From Apostichopus japonicus (Eukaryota > Echinodermata > Holothuroidea > Aspidochirotida > Stichopodidae), in NCBI RefSeq assembly GCF_037975245.1, contig NC_092568.1, positions 8,755,001 to 8,815,000 on the forward strand: a DNA stretch of 60,000 nucleotides, written 5' to 3'. The notes below the pieces were generated by a model. That model did no database searches and was not told the DNA's origin. It saw only the letters and a list, made by a program, of their open reading frames with translations. The translations under genes were made by a program, and so were the position numbers. Below, in pieces: positions 13,501 to 24,299 of the stretch (its first letter is position 1; every line of letters starts with the position of its first letter).

Positions 13501-16500
13501 GAAATTCGGTCTTCGAAACAGAGCATTGATACAAATTTGGAATGATCTATCAAAAAATTTGAAGTTCATTACTTCAAAACCCACATTCACCAGGCATTTG
13601 AAAAAGGAGTTCATTAACTCGTACTAGTAATATTTAATCTTTTCACGTATCCATCTAGGCGTCACTAGGATATTATTACTGTATATTTAATCATTACGTA
13701 TATTCTGTATTATTAATATTTGTTCATTTTTCTTTTCTTTTCTCCCAGGGAGTCTCCTACCTTGTTAAGTCTTTTATGACTTTTTAGGAGACTTCCTTTC
13801 CCTTTGTACACAATTGGCGATAAAACAAATAAATGAATTAATTAATACAACCATGTATACCTACAGACAGTATAGTACATCTGTAAGTATACATGTCTAC
13901 AGTTTACTACTGTACAGAGTGTTTACAATGTATGCCACATATAGGCCCACTGTAGGCCTACCATGTTCAGTACACTGTACAGAGTGTTTACAATGCATGC
14001 CATATACATGTAGGTCTACAGTACATCTATCCTATATAATAGTGCCATCACAACACCCACCAACATGTTTACAATGCATCCCACATATAGGCCTACTATG
14101 TACAGGATACTCTACAGAGTGTTTACAATGTATTCCACATAGGCCTACTGCACATCTAACCTATTTAATGGTGCCACCACAACTCCAACTAATATGTTTA
14201 CAATGCATCCCACATATAGGCCTACTGTAGGCCTACCATGTACAGGATACTGTACAGAGAGTTTACAATGCATTCCACATATGCCTACTGCACATCTAAC
14301 CTATTTAATGGTGCCACCACAACTCCAACTAATATGTTTACAATGCATCCCACATATAGGCCTACTATGTACAGGATACTGTACAGTGTGTTTACAATGT
14401 ATTCCACGTAGGCCTACTGCACATCTAACCTATTTAATGGTGCCACCACAACTCCAACTAATATGTTTACAATGCATCACACATAGGTTAATTATACATG
14501 TATCTAACCTATATAATGGTGCAATCAATACTCCATCCCCCTCCTTCCTATGTTTGAAGATGTTTCATAGCCAAACCACCTCATTTCCCCAATTAGCACA
14601 GGTCTTCAGTTGAAGCTATTGTATTCAGTCCAGTGGCGTATGCAAAGGGCACGGCTCGTGCCCCTCCGCTTCCCATCACCAAACCAAAAATTGTTGCAGA
14701 CATCAAAGTTTGTGAGTCAGTTTGTAAATGTTTGTATGAAACATTTTAGACATCAGTGTTGCCAGTAGAATGTGCAACATTTTGTTGTAGTTCCAAGTGG
14801 CATTACAGTAGGTGTTATATTACTGAACAGATCTCTGCTGCGGCCAGTGTCAGCAATTACAATTAAGAAGTCACACATACATACTAGAATCGTTGTGTGA
14901 ATTGAGTGCAAACCAGTTTGGCGTATCCCTGCGAGTTTGAAAACCTCGCGAAAAACAAGAATACTAGGCAGTATTTTAAATTTAGATTAAACAGATGCAG
15001 TAAACAGATCTGTTTTGCTGGTATAGTTCTATAATGCAGTGCTTTTACAGTACCTTCCTACAGGTACTGGACATGTATGTGTGTGGAGGTGTACAGCTGA
15101 TAGCAGTTTACAACAATATCGGTTGGCAGGAGTGTCATTTTCCGTACATACATTTATTGTGCACTTGGCAGCTCCAAATTTGATATGATCTGGCAGATGT
15201 ACTGTACACCTTTAGCTACCATTTACTGTCCTCGTTCTTAACACTGTCGTGACTTGTCGTCCTTCATCTATAAACAGGGATGGTATGTTAAAATGCAATC
15301 CATCAATCTGTAGAACTGCCATATCACTGAGTGTTTGCTTTTCTTCTGGAAATGAAAGAGGAATTTGGAAATGGAAAGGTTCAATTTTTTTCCCCCCTCC
15401 TCCCCCCCCCCCCCCAAGGAGAACGGGATGGGAATAATTCCTTGTTTTGAAATCTATTCAGGGCCCTAATTAAATATATAACAGTACATGACACTCACTA
15501 ATTTTAAACAGTATTGAAACAATCTTACTACAGTCATAGCGGCATGCACAGGATTTCAGTGGGGGGGGGGGGGCGGGAGTAGGGGAGAGAGGAGTTAATT
15601 TCAAAATTTCCCCAGGGCCAGTGACTAATCAAGGATTTTGTAACATTTGGATAATGGAGGGGGTGCAGCCCTGGGTTCCCATAACATAAAAAGTTTGGTG
15701 TCAAATGGTGCTTTGTCAGGCACATTAAGACTATTTATAAGCTAAAGTGCAGTTTTAAACTCAAGGTAATGCCAATAAGTACTTTGTGTGTGGTTGAAAA
15801 GGTGGAGAGGTGGTCTAATTTATTCTGCAGCTGAATGTAACAAATTCCAGATGATTAAACCATCCCCCCACCCCCGCCCCACCCCCCTCCCCACACCAAA
15901 TACAGTGGACTTATATTGCACCAAATCAGAAACAAGCAGCAGCTGCTCTGGGTGCTTAACAAAATGAGTAAATCAAAATCAAAAGGACAAGTAAAGAAAT
16001 GAGTCTTCAATGGTGGGAAGGGGGACATGCCCCTCAATGTCCCCTTCTCCTCCTCCCCATTTGCAAATGCCACTGTAATTTTGCTTAAATATGATTGCAA
16101 ATTTTATATACCAAAAGTACCAGTAGTCATTTTACAATACACATGAATCATTGACAATGCATGATTCCAAACATGCAGTGTACTAAAAGTCAGAACTACA
16201 TTTAGGGCGATCATGCATGGAGTTTTAAAGAAACAGAAAGGAACATTGGTTATCATATAGTATCGCATCACAAAATGCTATGCACAATGGGAGACTTTTT
16301 TTCTCTCTTTTTACACAGGAACAGTGTAGTTTTTTATAAGAGACGAAATTCAGATCCTCTGATAAAATTTTGGAAGATAAATCCTTCTGAATCATGGATT
16401 AATTTTGCAATATTGGTTATAAATTTTTAATGGTAACAGTAGAAAGCTAATCTTCTCTGAGATGAGTTCTTAATCCAACCTGTACTTTAATGCCCACAAC

Positions 16501-19500
16501 TGGCATAACCATAGCAACGATGCTATCTTGAATATAGCAAACTATCAAAGAATAAAGCGTATATATTATATATTCAAGAAGTAGAAATCATGTAAAAGTA
16601 AAAGGTACAAGGGCCAGTTTGCAAAAAAAAATTAATACAAAACCTTTCTTTCAAATGTTGCAATCATTGCTGTAGTTTCTTCCTACTGTACTTTATCCTC
16701 ACAGTTCTTTAATTACAAGAAAAGCCATCTACCATCTCATACCTCTACTTGGGTTTTGGTAAGTACACAAATGGCCACCTCCAGCCACACTCAAAATCAA
16801 GATAGGGTGCTGTCATTCATTGTTCTTTTCTAGTTCAGCGCAACAAACTGCAGCCTCTGAAAGCACAGAGAATTCCTTTGAGTAATCTCTGAGCACTTTT
16901 GGGCAAACTACTGTACAGTACCTGCACATTCCCCTAATTCACACAATGTGTGACATAGTCGAGCTAACATCCAGTTTTTACCGCTCCTAAACTAGCACAT
17001 TTTTAGCAACCAGATGTCCACTGTTCGTTTGTCAACTTTACACGTGTCTGTCGGTCAACCAATCAGAAAGCTTCTTTGAGGAATTTTCAATCACATACAC
17101 TTTTTAAACTGGGTTTAAACTTTAGGCGTGAGTATAAACCAAGTCTCTGCAATAATAGAATATATACTGTACTTATACCTGCAATTCTTCTCATAATTAT
17201 TGAAGACGAGATCTTCTGAAAAATATTTTCACAACTAACACTAAAGATTGAGATCTGTATATTATACAGCGCTTAACAAAAATCTTTGGAGATTTGTAAA
17301 CAGGATATAGATCACGCACATTCATTAGATCCTCATTAGTAAATTTATATCATAAAGTTCATAATAAGGTCTTCAACTGAATGGACTCCAAAGTTTAATG
17401 CACAAAGCCACGGTGATTATTAATGATTTCTCTTCCTTTGCAGTCCGAGAGCAATATCATAAGTATTGCGCATATAATCGTTTGCGATATCGGTACTGGC
17501 TGGTATTTTTGCAACATCGGCGGGATATCCGTATCAATAAAATTTGGCCTCATTGCCGATTACGGAAAACATATATACTTTTTCTTGATGCTTTATGTAT
17601 TAATGTATGACTTAAAGTGTGATTAGACCTTTATTCTGGCTGATTACAAATATCGGTATCGGGCCAATATCAGGATTGGAATATAGGATATCAGCCAAAA
17701 CCGATATTGGCGATATCAGTTCAACACTAAATCTAATTGGGGGGGCGGGGGACGAGTACTTCAGTGTCAATTGTACAGTACTAAATCAGTAAAGAAAAAT
17801 AAAAATTTAGGCTGACTGGCTGTATAACACAGGACTTAGTCAGCTCTTTGTGTATTACATATGGAATGTATGGGACCTTATTATATAAAACACTACACAA
17901 AAACCCCCGGATTTCAAAATACTATTCAGCATTTCTCTGCCAGGATTTTCCTTTAAATACTGTGTCTACACTATTTGCAATGTGCTCCATAAATCTTGTG
18001 ACAATCTTGGCACGATCACAAGGTTTTATTCTTTCTTTTCCGTGTTGACAAAGAACACATTGTGCAAAGATAAAGTCTTCATTGAGTCTTGTTTACCATT
18101 CAAGCTTCTTTTTTTTGCTTCACTTTATAGTTCCTTGAATATGACTTTACTGTGTATGACTCACCAGTGATCATCATACCCATTCTAATGCACTTCATAG
18201 TCCCTTGAATAATATTTTACTGTGTATGACTCACCTGAGATCATCATACCCATTCTAATGCACTTTATAGCTCCCTTGAATGACTTTACTGTGTATGACT
18301 CACCTGAGATCATCATACCCATTCTAATGCACTTTATAGTCCCTTGAATAAGACTTTACTGTGTAGGACTCACCTGTGATCATCATACCCATTCTAATGC
18401 ACTTTATAGCTCCCTTGAATAACACTTTACTGTGTAGGACTCACCTGTGATCATCATACCCATTCTAATGCACTTTATAGCTCCCTTGAATAACACTTTA
18501 CTGTGTGTGACTCACCAGTGATCATCATACCCATTCTAATGCACTTTATAGTCCCTTGAATGACACTTTACTGTGTAGGACTCACGTGTGATCATCATAC
18601 CCATTCTAATGCACTTTATAGCTCCCTTGAATAAGACTTTACTGTGTATGACTCACCGGTGATCATCATACCCATTCTAATGCACTTTATAGTCCCTTGA
18701 ATATGACTTTACTGTGTATGACACACCTGAGATCATCATACCCATTCTAATTCACTTTATAGTCCCTTGAATAACACTTTACTGTGTAGGACTCACCTGT
18801 GATCATCATACCCATTCTAATTCACTTTATAGTCCCTTGAATAAGACTTTACCCTGTATGACTCACCTGAGATCATCATACCCATTCTAATGCACTTTAT
18901 AGTCCCTTGAATAAGACTTTACCCTGTATGACTCACCTGAGATCATCATACCCATTCTAATGCACTTTTTGTATCTGCAAGACTGGCAAGCTTTCCGACA
19001 TTTCTTGGAGATCTCACAGTTTTTCTTTCCGTGGCACTTATATTTCAAGTTACCTGTAAACGAAAAAAAAAAATGGTGGCGATGAATATTGCCACAAATA
19101 ATGCCATTTTGAATCTATAGTCCCCGAGAAGGTACTTTGATTGACTGTAATACCGTAAAACATGAAAGGGTGCACTGCCCTCAGTGAATACAGGGACAGC
19201 ACTGTACACTAGGTCTGCAGAGAACAAAAACTACTGATTGACTGAGGGCAGAAAATTTATTTATAATAAAATATGATATAATCAGCAGTTATTTTCACAA
19301 TGCTTATGGGACCACAAATGTGGGAGAAACCTGAAGGGATTATGGATTACAATAAACACATCGGATGGCTTCCAATTCAACATTTTTTTTAACTCAAAGT
19401 TGGAATCTTTTCCAAACATCAATCAAAATTTGCAAGCCCCGCCCAACAGATCATGCGCCAATCAAATCTCTGTTTTGTTGAGAACAGTTAGGTAGGCCTA

Positions 19501-21469
19501 GGACTACTTTCATTTTCGTGGCTAGCCTGTGTTAGGTCTCTTTCCTTGAATAGTATCTTTATCTCGGTCTTACCGATGTAGCTTGCGAAATGTGACATTT
19601 CCTTCCATTGCAATGAAAAAACAGGTGTTTTCACACGTTTCCTCTGTGGAATTGGGTAAAGAAAGTGGATGATACGAGTATAGGACTGCGTTAAAATCTT
19701 GATCGGGCCGCATGTGTAGACTATTTTGTTTACATTTTTGTAATGAAAATGTTGACATGGGGGGTGGCAGGGATATTACAGTAAATCGTTCGAGCCATAA
19801 GGGCAACACAATATAAATTTTTTTCTTTCTTTATACCCACCTGGTCATATGCATTTAGAATAAGAAACATTTAATCTACTTTGGAAGTTTGTTTTCCAAA
19901 ATTCATCAGTAAACAGGTATTGAGACTTTGACTGAATGCTTTATCAATTTTGGTAACTCATATAAAAGATGTTCTTTTATGTAACTGCCTAATTCATAGA
20001 AAAGACCAGGTAACTTTCCATGACATTCATTACCATTTGCATAGGTTGACAAATTTGTGACACATCGTAAACATGTGGATTTGGGGCCATAAAACTCTTA
20101 TGTCTTCCCTATGAGTTTTGGGTTACATCTGAAGAACTGACCTACTGGTCTATACATGTGTTAGACTAAATAGTCCAGTCACTCTAATTGATTGAACCTC
20201 ACTAGCTTAAAGGGTCATTCCTTAAAAAAAAGTGAAAAGCATTTTTCGGGAAATCTAACCTGGACTGATAGATTGATGTTTTGATGGTCTACAACATATC
20301 AAAATCAATTTTCTGTCTAAAGCCATCCTTTAAGAACATCTGCATGTCAGACATTGAAATTACAAAATATCTAGACATATAAACATAACTGGCACTCAAG
20401 TTTTCCTTTTTCTTCTTGCACTATGACATATCAACACTAAACTTCTGGCTCAAGTAATACTTTAATGTTCCCGATTCAATTCCAGGATTTCTACTGTATC
20501 AGTGATATTGAAACTAGAAATACTGTAAATCCAACTGCGTGCAATACTGGCTGAGTAGAGTTTGTAACCTAACACTGCACTGGTATAAACTTGATTTGAA
20601 CCCTGAAGTGGAATGTGGTTATTTAAAAAAGGCCATCAGGTTATTTAACATACATAACTTTTTCTATAAACTTTACAAAAACCAAGCGAGCTACTCTTTA
20701 AACAAAAAGCATAAAACAAACTAGGAAACAAATCAATCATAATTTTTTATTTTTTGAAATGTTTTTAAACTGTGCATAGGACACTTCTTACAGCTGTTGA
20801 ACTGAAAGATAAGATGGATCAAAGTTGAATCTAAGCTTCTCATTTTGAGAATGATAACAGGATTTTTTTTTACCCATCTGCTTCTGTTTCATAAGAGACT
20901 CTGATACTGGACCTATTGAGTACAGACTACAAAAACTTCAGCAAAAGTCCACAAAACACTTTACCTTGTACGGTGCGTTTGAAGAAGGCCTTACAGGCTT
21001 CGCACGATGCTATCCCATAATGATAACCGGAGGCAAGGTCCCCGCAAACCATGCAAAGACGTCGACTGACCTCCTGAGACTCTTCGCTTGAGCAATCGTC
21101 CGAATATTCCTCCGTCTTTAAGATTTTTGATTTCTCTGTCGTGCTGGAGTCGCAAGTTCCGTCATAATCGCTCTTCGATGCCAACGGTGAAAGATTCTGG
21201 CTGGCTGATGAACCAGGGACGGTTTCGTCTTTGCTGGGGCCCTCGAGTGTGCCCTTCTCCTGCTTGACTTGAATGACACCAGGATCATGTATCGTTGAGG
21301 AGGAGGAGGAGGATGAGGATGAGGAGGAGGGACTAGGCGCTGACCTTTTAGCAGAACGGTAAGCTGTGAGCTTACCCTTTGATGAGAGACGAGCAAGGCT
21401 GTCAGGGCTCTGGCCTTCACCGGTTGTAGAAGCTGAATCTGGATACGTGATATGTTTCAAGGGCTGCAT
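4122..21469 (-). CDS. ERR: ERR-A: estrogen-related-receptor-like nuclear receptor, 7 coding exons, 537 aa
   Basis: Ligand-type nuclear transcription factor, expected in the nucleus on ERRE/AGGTCA half-sites. Coding exons in order: 21469-20965, 19053-18937, 11250-11143, 9791-9615, 7593-7509, 6361-6171, 4552-4122; all introns are GT-AG and the sum is 1614 nt. Residues 1-138 form a Ser-rich N-terminal domain with an 11-Ser run (48-58) and a VKQE sumoylation-type motif (68-71). The two-zinc-finger DNA-binding domain starts at Cys139 (C-x2-C-x13-C-x2-C, then C-x5-C-x9-C-x2-C ending at Cys194), with P-box EACKA and the ERR-type extension RGGRQKYRR (215-223). The ligand-binding domain (about 244-473) has WAKQIPG (297-303), conserved Arg331 and an AF-2 helix with KLHKEM (465-470). 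A 64-residue Ser/Thr-rich tail follows, unlike ERRs I know, which end just after AF-2. The start is secure: an in-frame TAA lies 24 nt upstream, directly after the acceptor. Family call is firm; orthology to canonical ERR is less sure. Confidence 0.9.
4553..6170 (-). other. ERR-A intron 6
   Basis: Holds a G-run near 4645, a GT-rich run near 5515-5540, and a degenerate copy (about 5100-5300) of the TGACCTTTGAC-containing repeat seen at 36180-36720. No exon recognised. Confidence 0.6.
6171..6361 (-). CDS. ERR: ERR-A exon 6 (helices 6-9 of LBD)
   Basis: Flanked by TTTTTCTAG| and |GTGAGT; 191 nt, enters in phase 2 and leaves in phase 1. Encodes residues 332-394, including [17 protein letters not shown], equivalent to the helix 7-8 region of ERRs. 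The acceptor is confirmed by the R-SLDD junction, matching R-SL in ERR-B and ERRs. Confidence 0.9.
6362..7508 (-). other. ERR-A intron 5
   Basis: Low-complexity AG and G tracts near 6370-6430 and 6900-7035; nothing else recognised. The equivalent position in ERR-B has no intron. Confidence 0.6.
7509..7593 (-). CDS. ERR: ERR-A exon 5 (helices 4-5 of LBD)
   Basis: Flanked by ATCACAG| and |GTACGG; 85 nt, enters in phase 1 and leaves in phase 2, inside the codon of Arg331. Encodes [15 protein letters not shown] and the following WMEVLLW stretch. Too short for a stand-alone open frame; found from the frame carried out of exon 4. ERR-B has no intron at the 3' boundary. Confidence 0.9.
7594..9614 (-). 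other. ERR-A intron 4
   Basis: Mostly unique AT-rich DNA with C and G homopolymers near 8200 and 8640-8665. The minisatellite at 9362-9562 is at its 5' end. Confidence 0.6.
9362..9562. repeat. Minisatellite beside ERR-A exon 4, 24-28-bp unit, 7-8 copies
   Basis: Copies of ACCCATGACATACTGGTTTG followed by TACAATA, with small indels. Ends about 50 nt from the exon 4 donor. Confidence 0.85.
9615..9791 (-). CDS. ERR: ERR-A exon 4 (hinge and helices 1-3 of LBD)
   Basis: Flanked by CTACAG| and |GTAATT; 177 nt, phase 1. Encodes residues 244-302, opening with [13 protein letters not shown] (ERR helix 1) and ending in helix 3 with [16 protein letters not shown]. Ala290 stands where ER and ERR proteins have Glu. 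A 24-28-bp tandem repeat starts about 50 nt beyond the donor. Confidence 0.9.
9792..11142 (-). other. ERR-A intron 3
   Basis: Unique sequence with C-rich and G-rich tracts (10525-10545, 10738-10790). Open frames of about 117 and 70 codons on the plus strand show no recognisable domain and are not called. Confidence 0.6.
11143..11250 (-). CDS. ERR: ERR-A exon 3 (carboxy-terminal extension of DBD, hinge)
   Basis: Flanked by TTGTACAG| and |GTATAAAT; 108 nt, phase 1. Encodes residues 208-243: [16 protein letters not shown], the T/A-box region by which ERRs read bases 5' of the AGGTCA half-site, then a short charged hinge. Confidence 0.92.
11395..11455. repeat. CATA microsatellite
   Basis: Interrupted ACATACATACATAC run with ACACAT interruptions. 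Confidence 0.85.
12385..12635. repeat. Two direct copies of a GATCCTAGCAGGATC-containing repeat
   Basis: A ~60-bp segment with AAGTAAGTTGGCCTGAC, GATCCTAGCAGGATC and TTCAAAGGCTAAA occurs at 12385 and again at about 12570. A related copy with two such palindromes is at 43045-43125, so this is a dispersed family. Confidence 0.7.
13430..13865 (+). mobile_element. LINE 3' remnant (end of reverse-transcriptase ORF plus 3' UTR)
   Basis: The last codons before the stop at 13627 read [15 protein letters not shown] then a THLKKEF-like end. This matches the C-terminal pattern of many LINE polyproteins (hydrophobic-WN-L, then a K/R-rich FKK-LK segment). About 230 bp follow, ending in AAATAAATGAATTAATTAAT, a repetitive tail. 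The 5' part is missing. The exact clade cannot be assigned. Confidence 0.6.
13914..14530. repeat. Tandem array, 119-140-bp unit, about 4-5 copies
   Basis: Units contain TTTACAATGCATCCCACATA, TAGGCCTACT, GTACAGGATACTGTACAGAG and TAATGGTGCCACCACAACTC. Length varies through an extra GTAGGCCTACC in one copy. The two ~138-codon open frames across it are a product of the repetition. Confidence 0.85.
17480..17729. mobile_element. Probable hAT-type element, one end only
   Basis: The right end, CGATATCAGTTCAACACTA at 17729, resembles the TAGTGTTCAACC end of the element at 24338. Inside it are repeated ATATCGG words, a similar subterminal design. No matching left end found, so truncated or diverged. 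Confidence 0.4.
18119..18972 (-). repeat. 12-copy, 70-bp minisatellite derived from the 3' end of ERR-A exon 2 and its donor
   Basis: CATTCTAATGCAC marks lie at 18181, 18251, 18320, 18390, 18461, 18532, 18602, 18673, 18743, 18813, 18883 and 18953; the last is inside exon 2. On the gene strand every unit carries AAGTGCATTAGAATGGGTAT, GATGATC and a GTGAGTC donor (one GTGTGTC). Copies alternate between CTCAG, CACAG, CACTG, CACCG and CACAC before the GT. Confidence 0.95.
18937..19053 (-). CDS. ERR: ERR-A exon 2 (second zinc finger)
   Basis: Flanked by TTTACAG| and |GTGAGTC; 117 nt, phase 1 at both ends. It encodes residues 169-207 with the four second-module cysteines at 175, 181, 191 and 194. 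The D-box region is HGKKN and an extra Cys sits at 187, where ERRs usually have Arg. The last ~35 nt of the exon and its donor form the first unit of the 70-bp minisatellite at 18119-18972. Confidence 0.92.
19258..19388 (-). mobile_element. SINE-like dispersed repeat, copy 2
   Basis: Matches 3956-4085: GGTTTCTCCCACATTTGTG and AATAACTGCTGATTAT on the minus strand, with a degenerate AT-rich tail. Confidence 0.6.
19410..19690. repeat. Dispersed repeat, uninterrupted copy
   Basis: Shares AACAGATCATG, CGTGGCTAGCCTGTGTTAGG and GATGTAGCTTGCGAAA with 24300-24337 joined to 26081-26312. That second copy is split by the hAT-type element at 24338-26080, making this one a natural empty-site reference. 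Function unknown. Confidence 0.75.
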
Positions 21470-21493
21470 CGTTTCTTCTCCCTTCTCACTTTA
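20965..21493 (-). CDS. ERR: ERR-A exon 1 (5' UTR end, N-terminus, first zinc finger)
   Basis: Coding from ATG at 21469 to the donor CAAG|GTAAAG at 20965/20964. The exon probably begins at 21493, after a pyrimidine-rich tract ending in TTTCAG, so at least one non-coding exon should lie upstream; I could not find it. The ATG has A at -3. It encodes residues 1-168, ending at Val-Gln inside the first-finger helix, with one base carried into the next exon (phase 1). The Ser run is coded by a TCC/TCA tract. An open frame antisense to this exon is a shadow. Confidence 0.9.
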
Positions 21494-23644
21494 CTGAAAG
21501 ACAGAAGACAAATTCAAGTACTGAATGTTCACCATATTTCATAAATGGGTAGTGCCACTCAATACTAGGTGAGCTCAATCGAGCGGGTGCAGTGTTTTTA
21601 AGTTCTACTGTACATGCAATGACATAGAAGTGCATGAACTTTTTGGAATATATCATGTAAGCCTCCACCAATTTGAAGGCAAAGAAATTTTACTGAGCGT
21701 TAGAATTTTATAGGTATTTCTTCATTGTCTTTTTTGCTTTCTTTGTTACATATCCATTGAAGCTTCTGCTGGGTAAATCTGACTTTAAAATAAATAGGTA
21801 TACAGTATGCTTGAAGGATTATTTGATAAAGGTATGACGTGACAAGCCTACCTGAGGCAATACTATGGTTCATCCATACAATAAGCATGTAATTGATTGG
21901 CTGTAATTGGCATACAGCTTGCACATTGCTTAACATACAGTAACTGAAAGCAAAAAGGTTTTGATTTGAAAGCAACTACCATCAGTCTTGTCTATAATTA
22001 GTAAGGCCTTCGAGCAGATATTATCAGTTTAGATTTGCTAACTTTATCAAGGGTACAGTACAGTACTTGCTACTGACATACCATAAACAATGTAGGTCAT
22101 ATGTAAACAAAAGGTAAACATTTCGTTAATGTTTTCGCTTTCAGATTTATTGTGCTTTCATATCACTATGAAAGGTGTCTGATTGGCAAAACTTTTGAAG
22201 ATCCAATCAAATATGTTAATTATCCTCGCAACGGCCCTCATGCCCTGCGAACATCTAGTAGTGCGCAGTTCCATGGTAATGGAAAGGACCTTTGGACTAA
22301 AGATACCACATTTCAAACAAGTGTCTCACAAACATTTTCCTTCATTTGATCAAACAAAAATCACCATTGTATATTAATACGGTACTTTGAATACACTTCC
22401 ATTGCCACATCTTTGCATATAAAATACATTTCATTTTTTCAAATATTTATGAGCTGGGTAACAGATGGACGGTAAAACGGACAAAGGTGTATTTGCATAA
22501 ACTCTGTGAAGTTAATAAGGTTATTTTGCTTTAAAAGTTGACAAATTTTGATACAATCCTTGGAGTTTTAGCTACACTATACTACTTTCCATTTGACAAT
22601 ACTAGGGTGCGTCAATAAACCGATATACCGGGTTTATCGGGTATTTCCTTCATACCGACGGTATTGAAATCTTTTATCAACGAATATACCGAAAATACCA
22701 TGTATAACCGAAACAAATCTTGAATGCCCGCTAAAAATAATACCCAATAAAAAATACCGACCCAGTACGTACAGAAACGTATAACAAAGTATAATTGTGT
22801 AGATAAACGTAGAGTATACATCTACGCGGAGTTATACGCGAGCCGTACTGTGGTCAATATAAACCAAACACTTCAATCATTCACTATCCATCTACACATT
22901 GTTCTTTGTCACAAAGTAACTCTTCACTGCTTCATGATTGCATCTTTCTCATGCCCACATGTTGTCAATGATAACAGCTAATGTGTTTATCCTACTAGAA
23001 ACTACTGTATATGCATGCCAACCAATACACTGCAAATGTACTGTAAAGTAATTAACCTAGTTCCTTGTGTAATTTTGGACCAATCACATGTTGTTTGGTT
23101 CTATCAAGTACTGTATGGAAAAAGTCCTGTTCAACTTTACTGGGGTCTGTTCCACTAAATGCGACATTGGGGTTGGTCTATGTATGAGTTGCCAAAGAGT
23201 ACAAAGGTCAAGTTTTGTTGCATTGAATGTGTGCAAGCACGCAATGCCGGAAGAGATTGCCTGGGCTGTACAGTACAGTGTACACGCGCAGTAAAGGTAA
23301 ATGGAAAGCAGTTGATCAATACTTTCTCTGGCAGGAATTGTAACAAATTTTCAACAAACTTTACACTCCAACACATCAAGACGGTCTATGGGAATGTCTT
23401 CCAAATGATAAAATTACAGAAGAATACTGTACATGAATTTTGTCCTCCCTTTCATTAGTTTGAAAATGTTACTGAGAAAGGAGTCCTCTGGTTTCCCTGA
23501 GTACCCGTTCCCATCACTACAAGATATGTCCACTTTCATCTTGTACGTCTTTGTACATGTATGTCATTTAGAACACAGGTATCTAGATAAACTGTACTAC
23601 TAGAGAGTCACTCTACAATACAAATTTGGCAAGGATTCTAGGCG
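21494..23644. other. ERR-A upstream region, first 2 kb
   Basis: The untranslated first exon(s) and promoter of ERR-A should lie upstream of 21493, but I cannot place them. About 22610-22760 has ACCGATATACCGGG-type repeated words and a TAGGGTGCGTCAATAAACCG start, perhaps an end of a DNA element. No gene seen. Confidence 0.5.
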
Positions 23645-23652
23645 GTTGCGTG

Positions 23653-23946
23653 CAGGCGCGTAGCCAGGAATTTGCCAAGGGAGGGGCGAAACTGTCGATT
23701 CGGCATTGTAAACTATCTAAGCGTAGCGCCACCATGGTTGGCGCGAAGCGTACAAGAAAATTTTGGCTGAAAATGCCTCCCAGATCGCTGGAAATGGCAC
23801 TTCCCAGGCCTTGTAAGTTGCATCTTAGCATTTTCTCTTTTGAAAATACTAGCGATATCATCAAAACATTATAAAAAAATATTTAAAAAATGCTCAAGGG
23901 GGGGGCGGCTGCCCCCTTCGCCCCCCCCCCCTTGGCTACGCGCCTG
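23653..23946. mobile_element. Short non-autonomous hAT-type element (MITE), 294 bp
   Basis: Terminal inverted repeats CAGGCGCGTAGCCAGG and CTTGGCTACGCGCCTG match at 15 of 16 positions. Flanks GTTGCGTG and GTTGCATG form an 8-bp target duplication with one difference. The core contains CTATCTAAGCG, AGCGCCACCATGG and AGCGTACAAGAAAATTTTGG, shared with 32085-32150, 34890-35010 and 35540-35600. Confidence 0.8.
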
Positions 23947-24299
23947 GTTGCATGGTCCAATAATAACCTTATTAAAAGAAATTCCAATCACCAAACTATT
24001 ACATGTTATGATGTATCTTTCACCCCATAAACATACTTGGTGTTATGATCACGCCACACAAATGTGGACGTGAGGTACAATTGCACCACAACTCCAAGGC
24101 TAGGCTAGACTTAAAGTCTCAATGTGTGTCTGCCAAATTTTAACTTCAACCTTTGCAGCTTACTGCCCTTAAAGCTCAGTGAAAATAACACTGTTCTATG
24201 CAATTTTCATATGAACAATCATTATTTTTATTGAGTTATCTGTCGTTAAACCTTTTGAGCTGAATAAAATTTGCCAGATTTGTTAGCGAGATTCCGTAG

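Larger units (their letters stand above)
11251..18936 (-). other. ERR-A intron 2 (largest intron)
   Basis: About 7.7 kb. Contains a CATA microsatellite (11395-11455), paired copies of a GATCCTAGCAGGATC repeat, a LINE 3' remnant, a ~130-bp tandem array, a possible hAT end near 17729 and the exon-derived minisatellite. 14640-17400 shows only homopolymer tracts and a single inverted-repeat-like end near 14632 (CAGTGGCGTATGC). Confidence 0.65.
19054..20964 (-). other. ERR-A intron 1 (between coding exons 1 and 2)
   Basis: Holds two adjoining dispersed repeats (19258-19388 and 19390-19690). 19700-20960 shows no recognised feature. Confidence 0.6.

Noticed and set aside
13814-14613. Two long overlapping open frames on the plus strand
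   Set aside because: They are read-throughs of a ~130-bp tandem repeat; the repeated peptide has no coding character.
18119-18972. Regularly spaced direct repeats resembling a CRISPR array
   Set aside because: Units are contiguous with no unique spacers, the unit is exon-derived and the genome is eukaryotic.
21118-21420. 100-codon open frame overlapping ERR-A exon 1
   Set aside because: It lies in another frame of the same strand as the confirmed receptor exon and has no homology.
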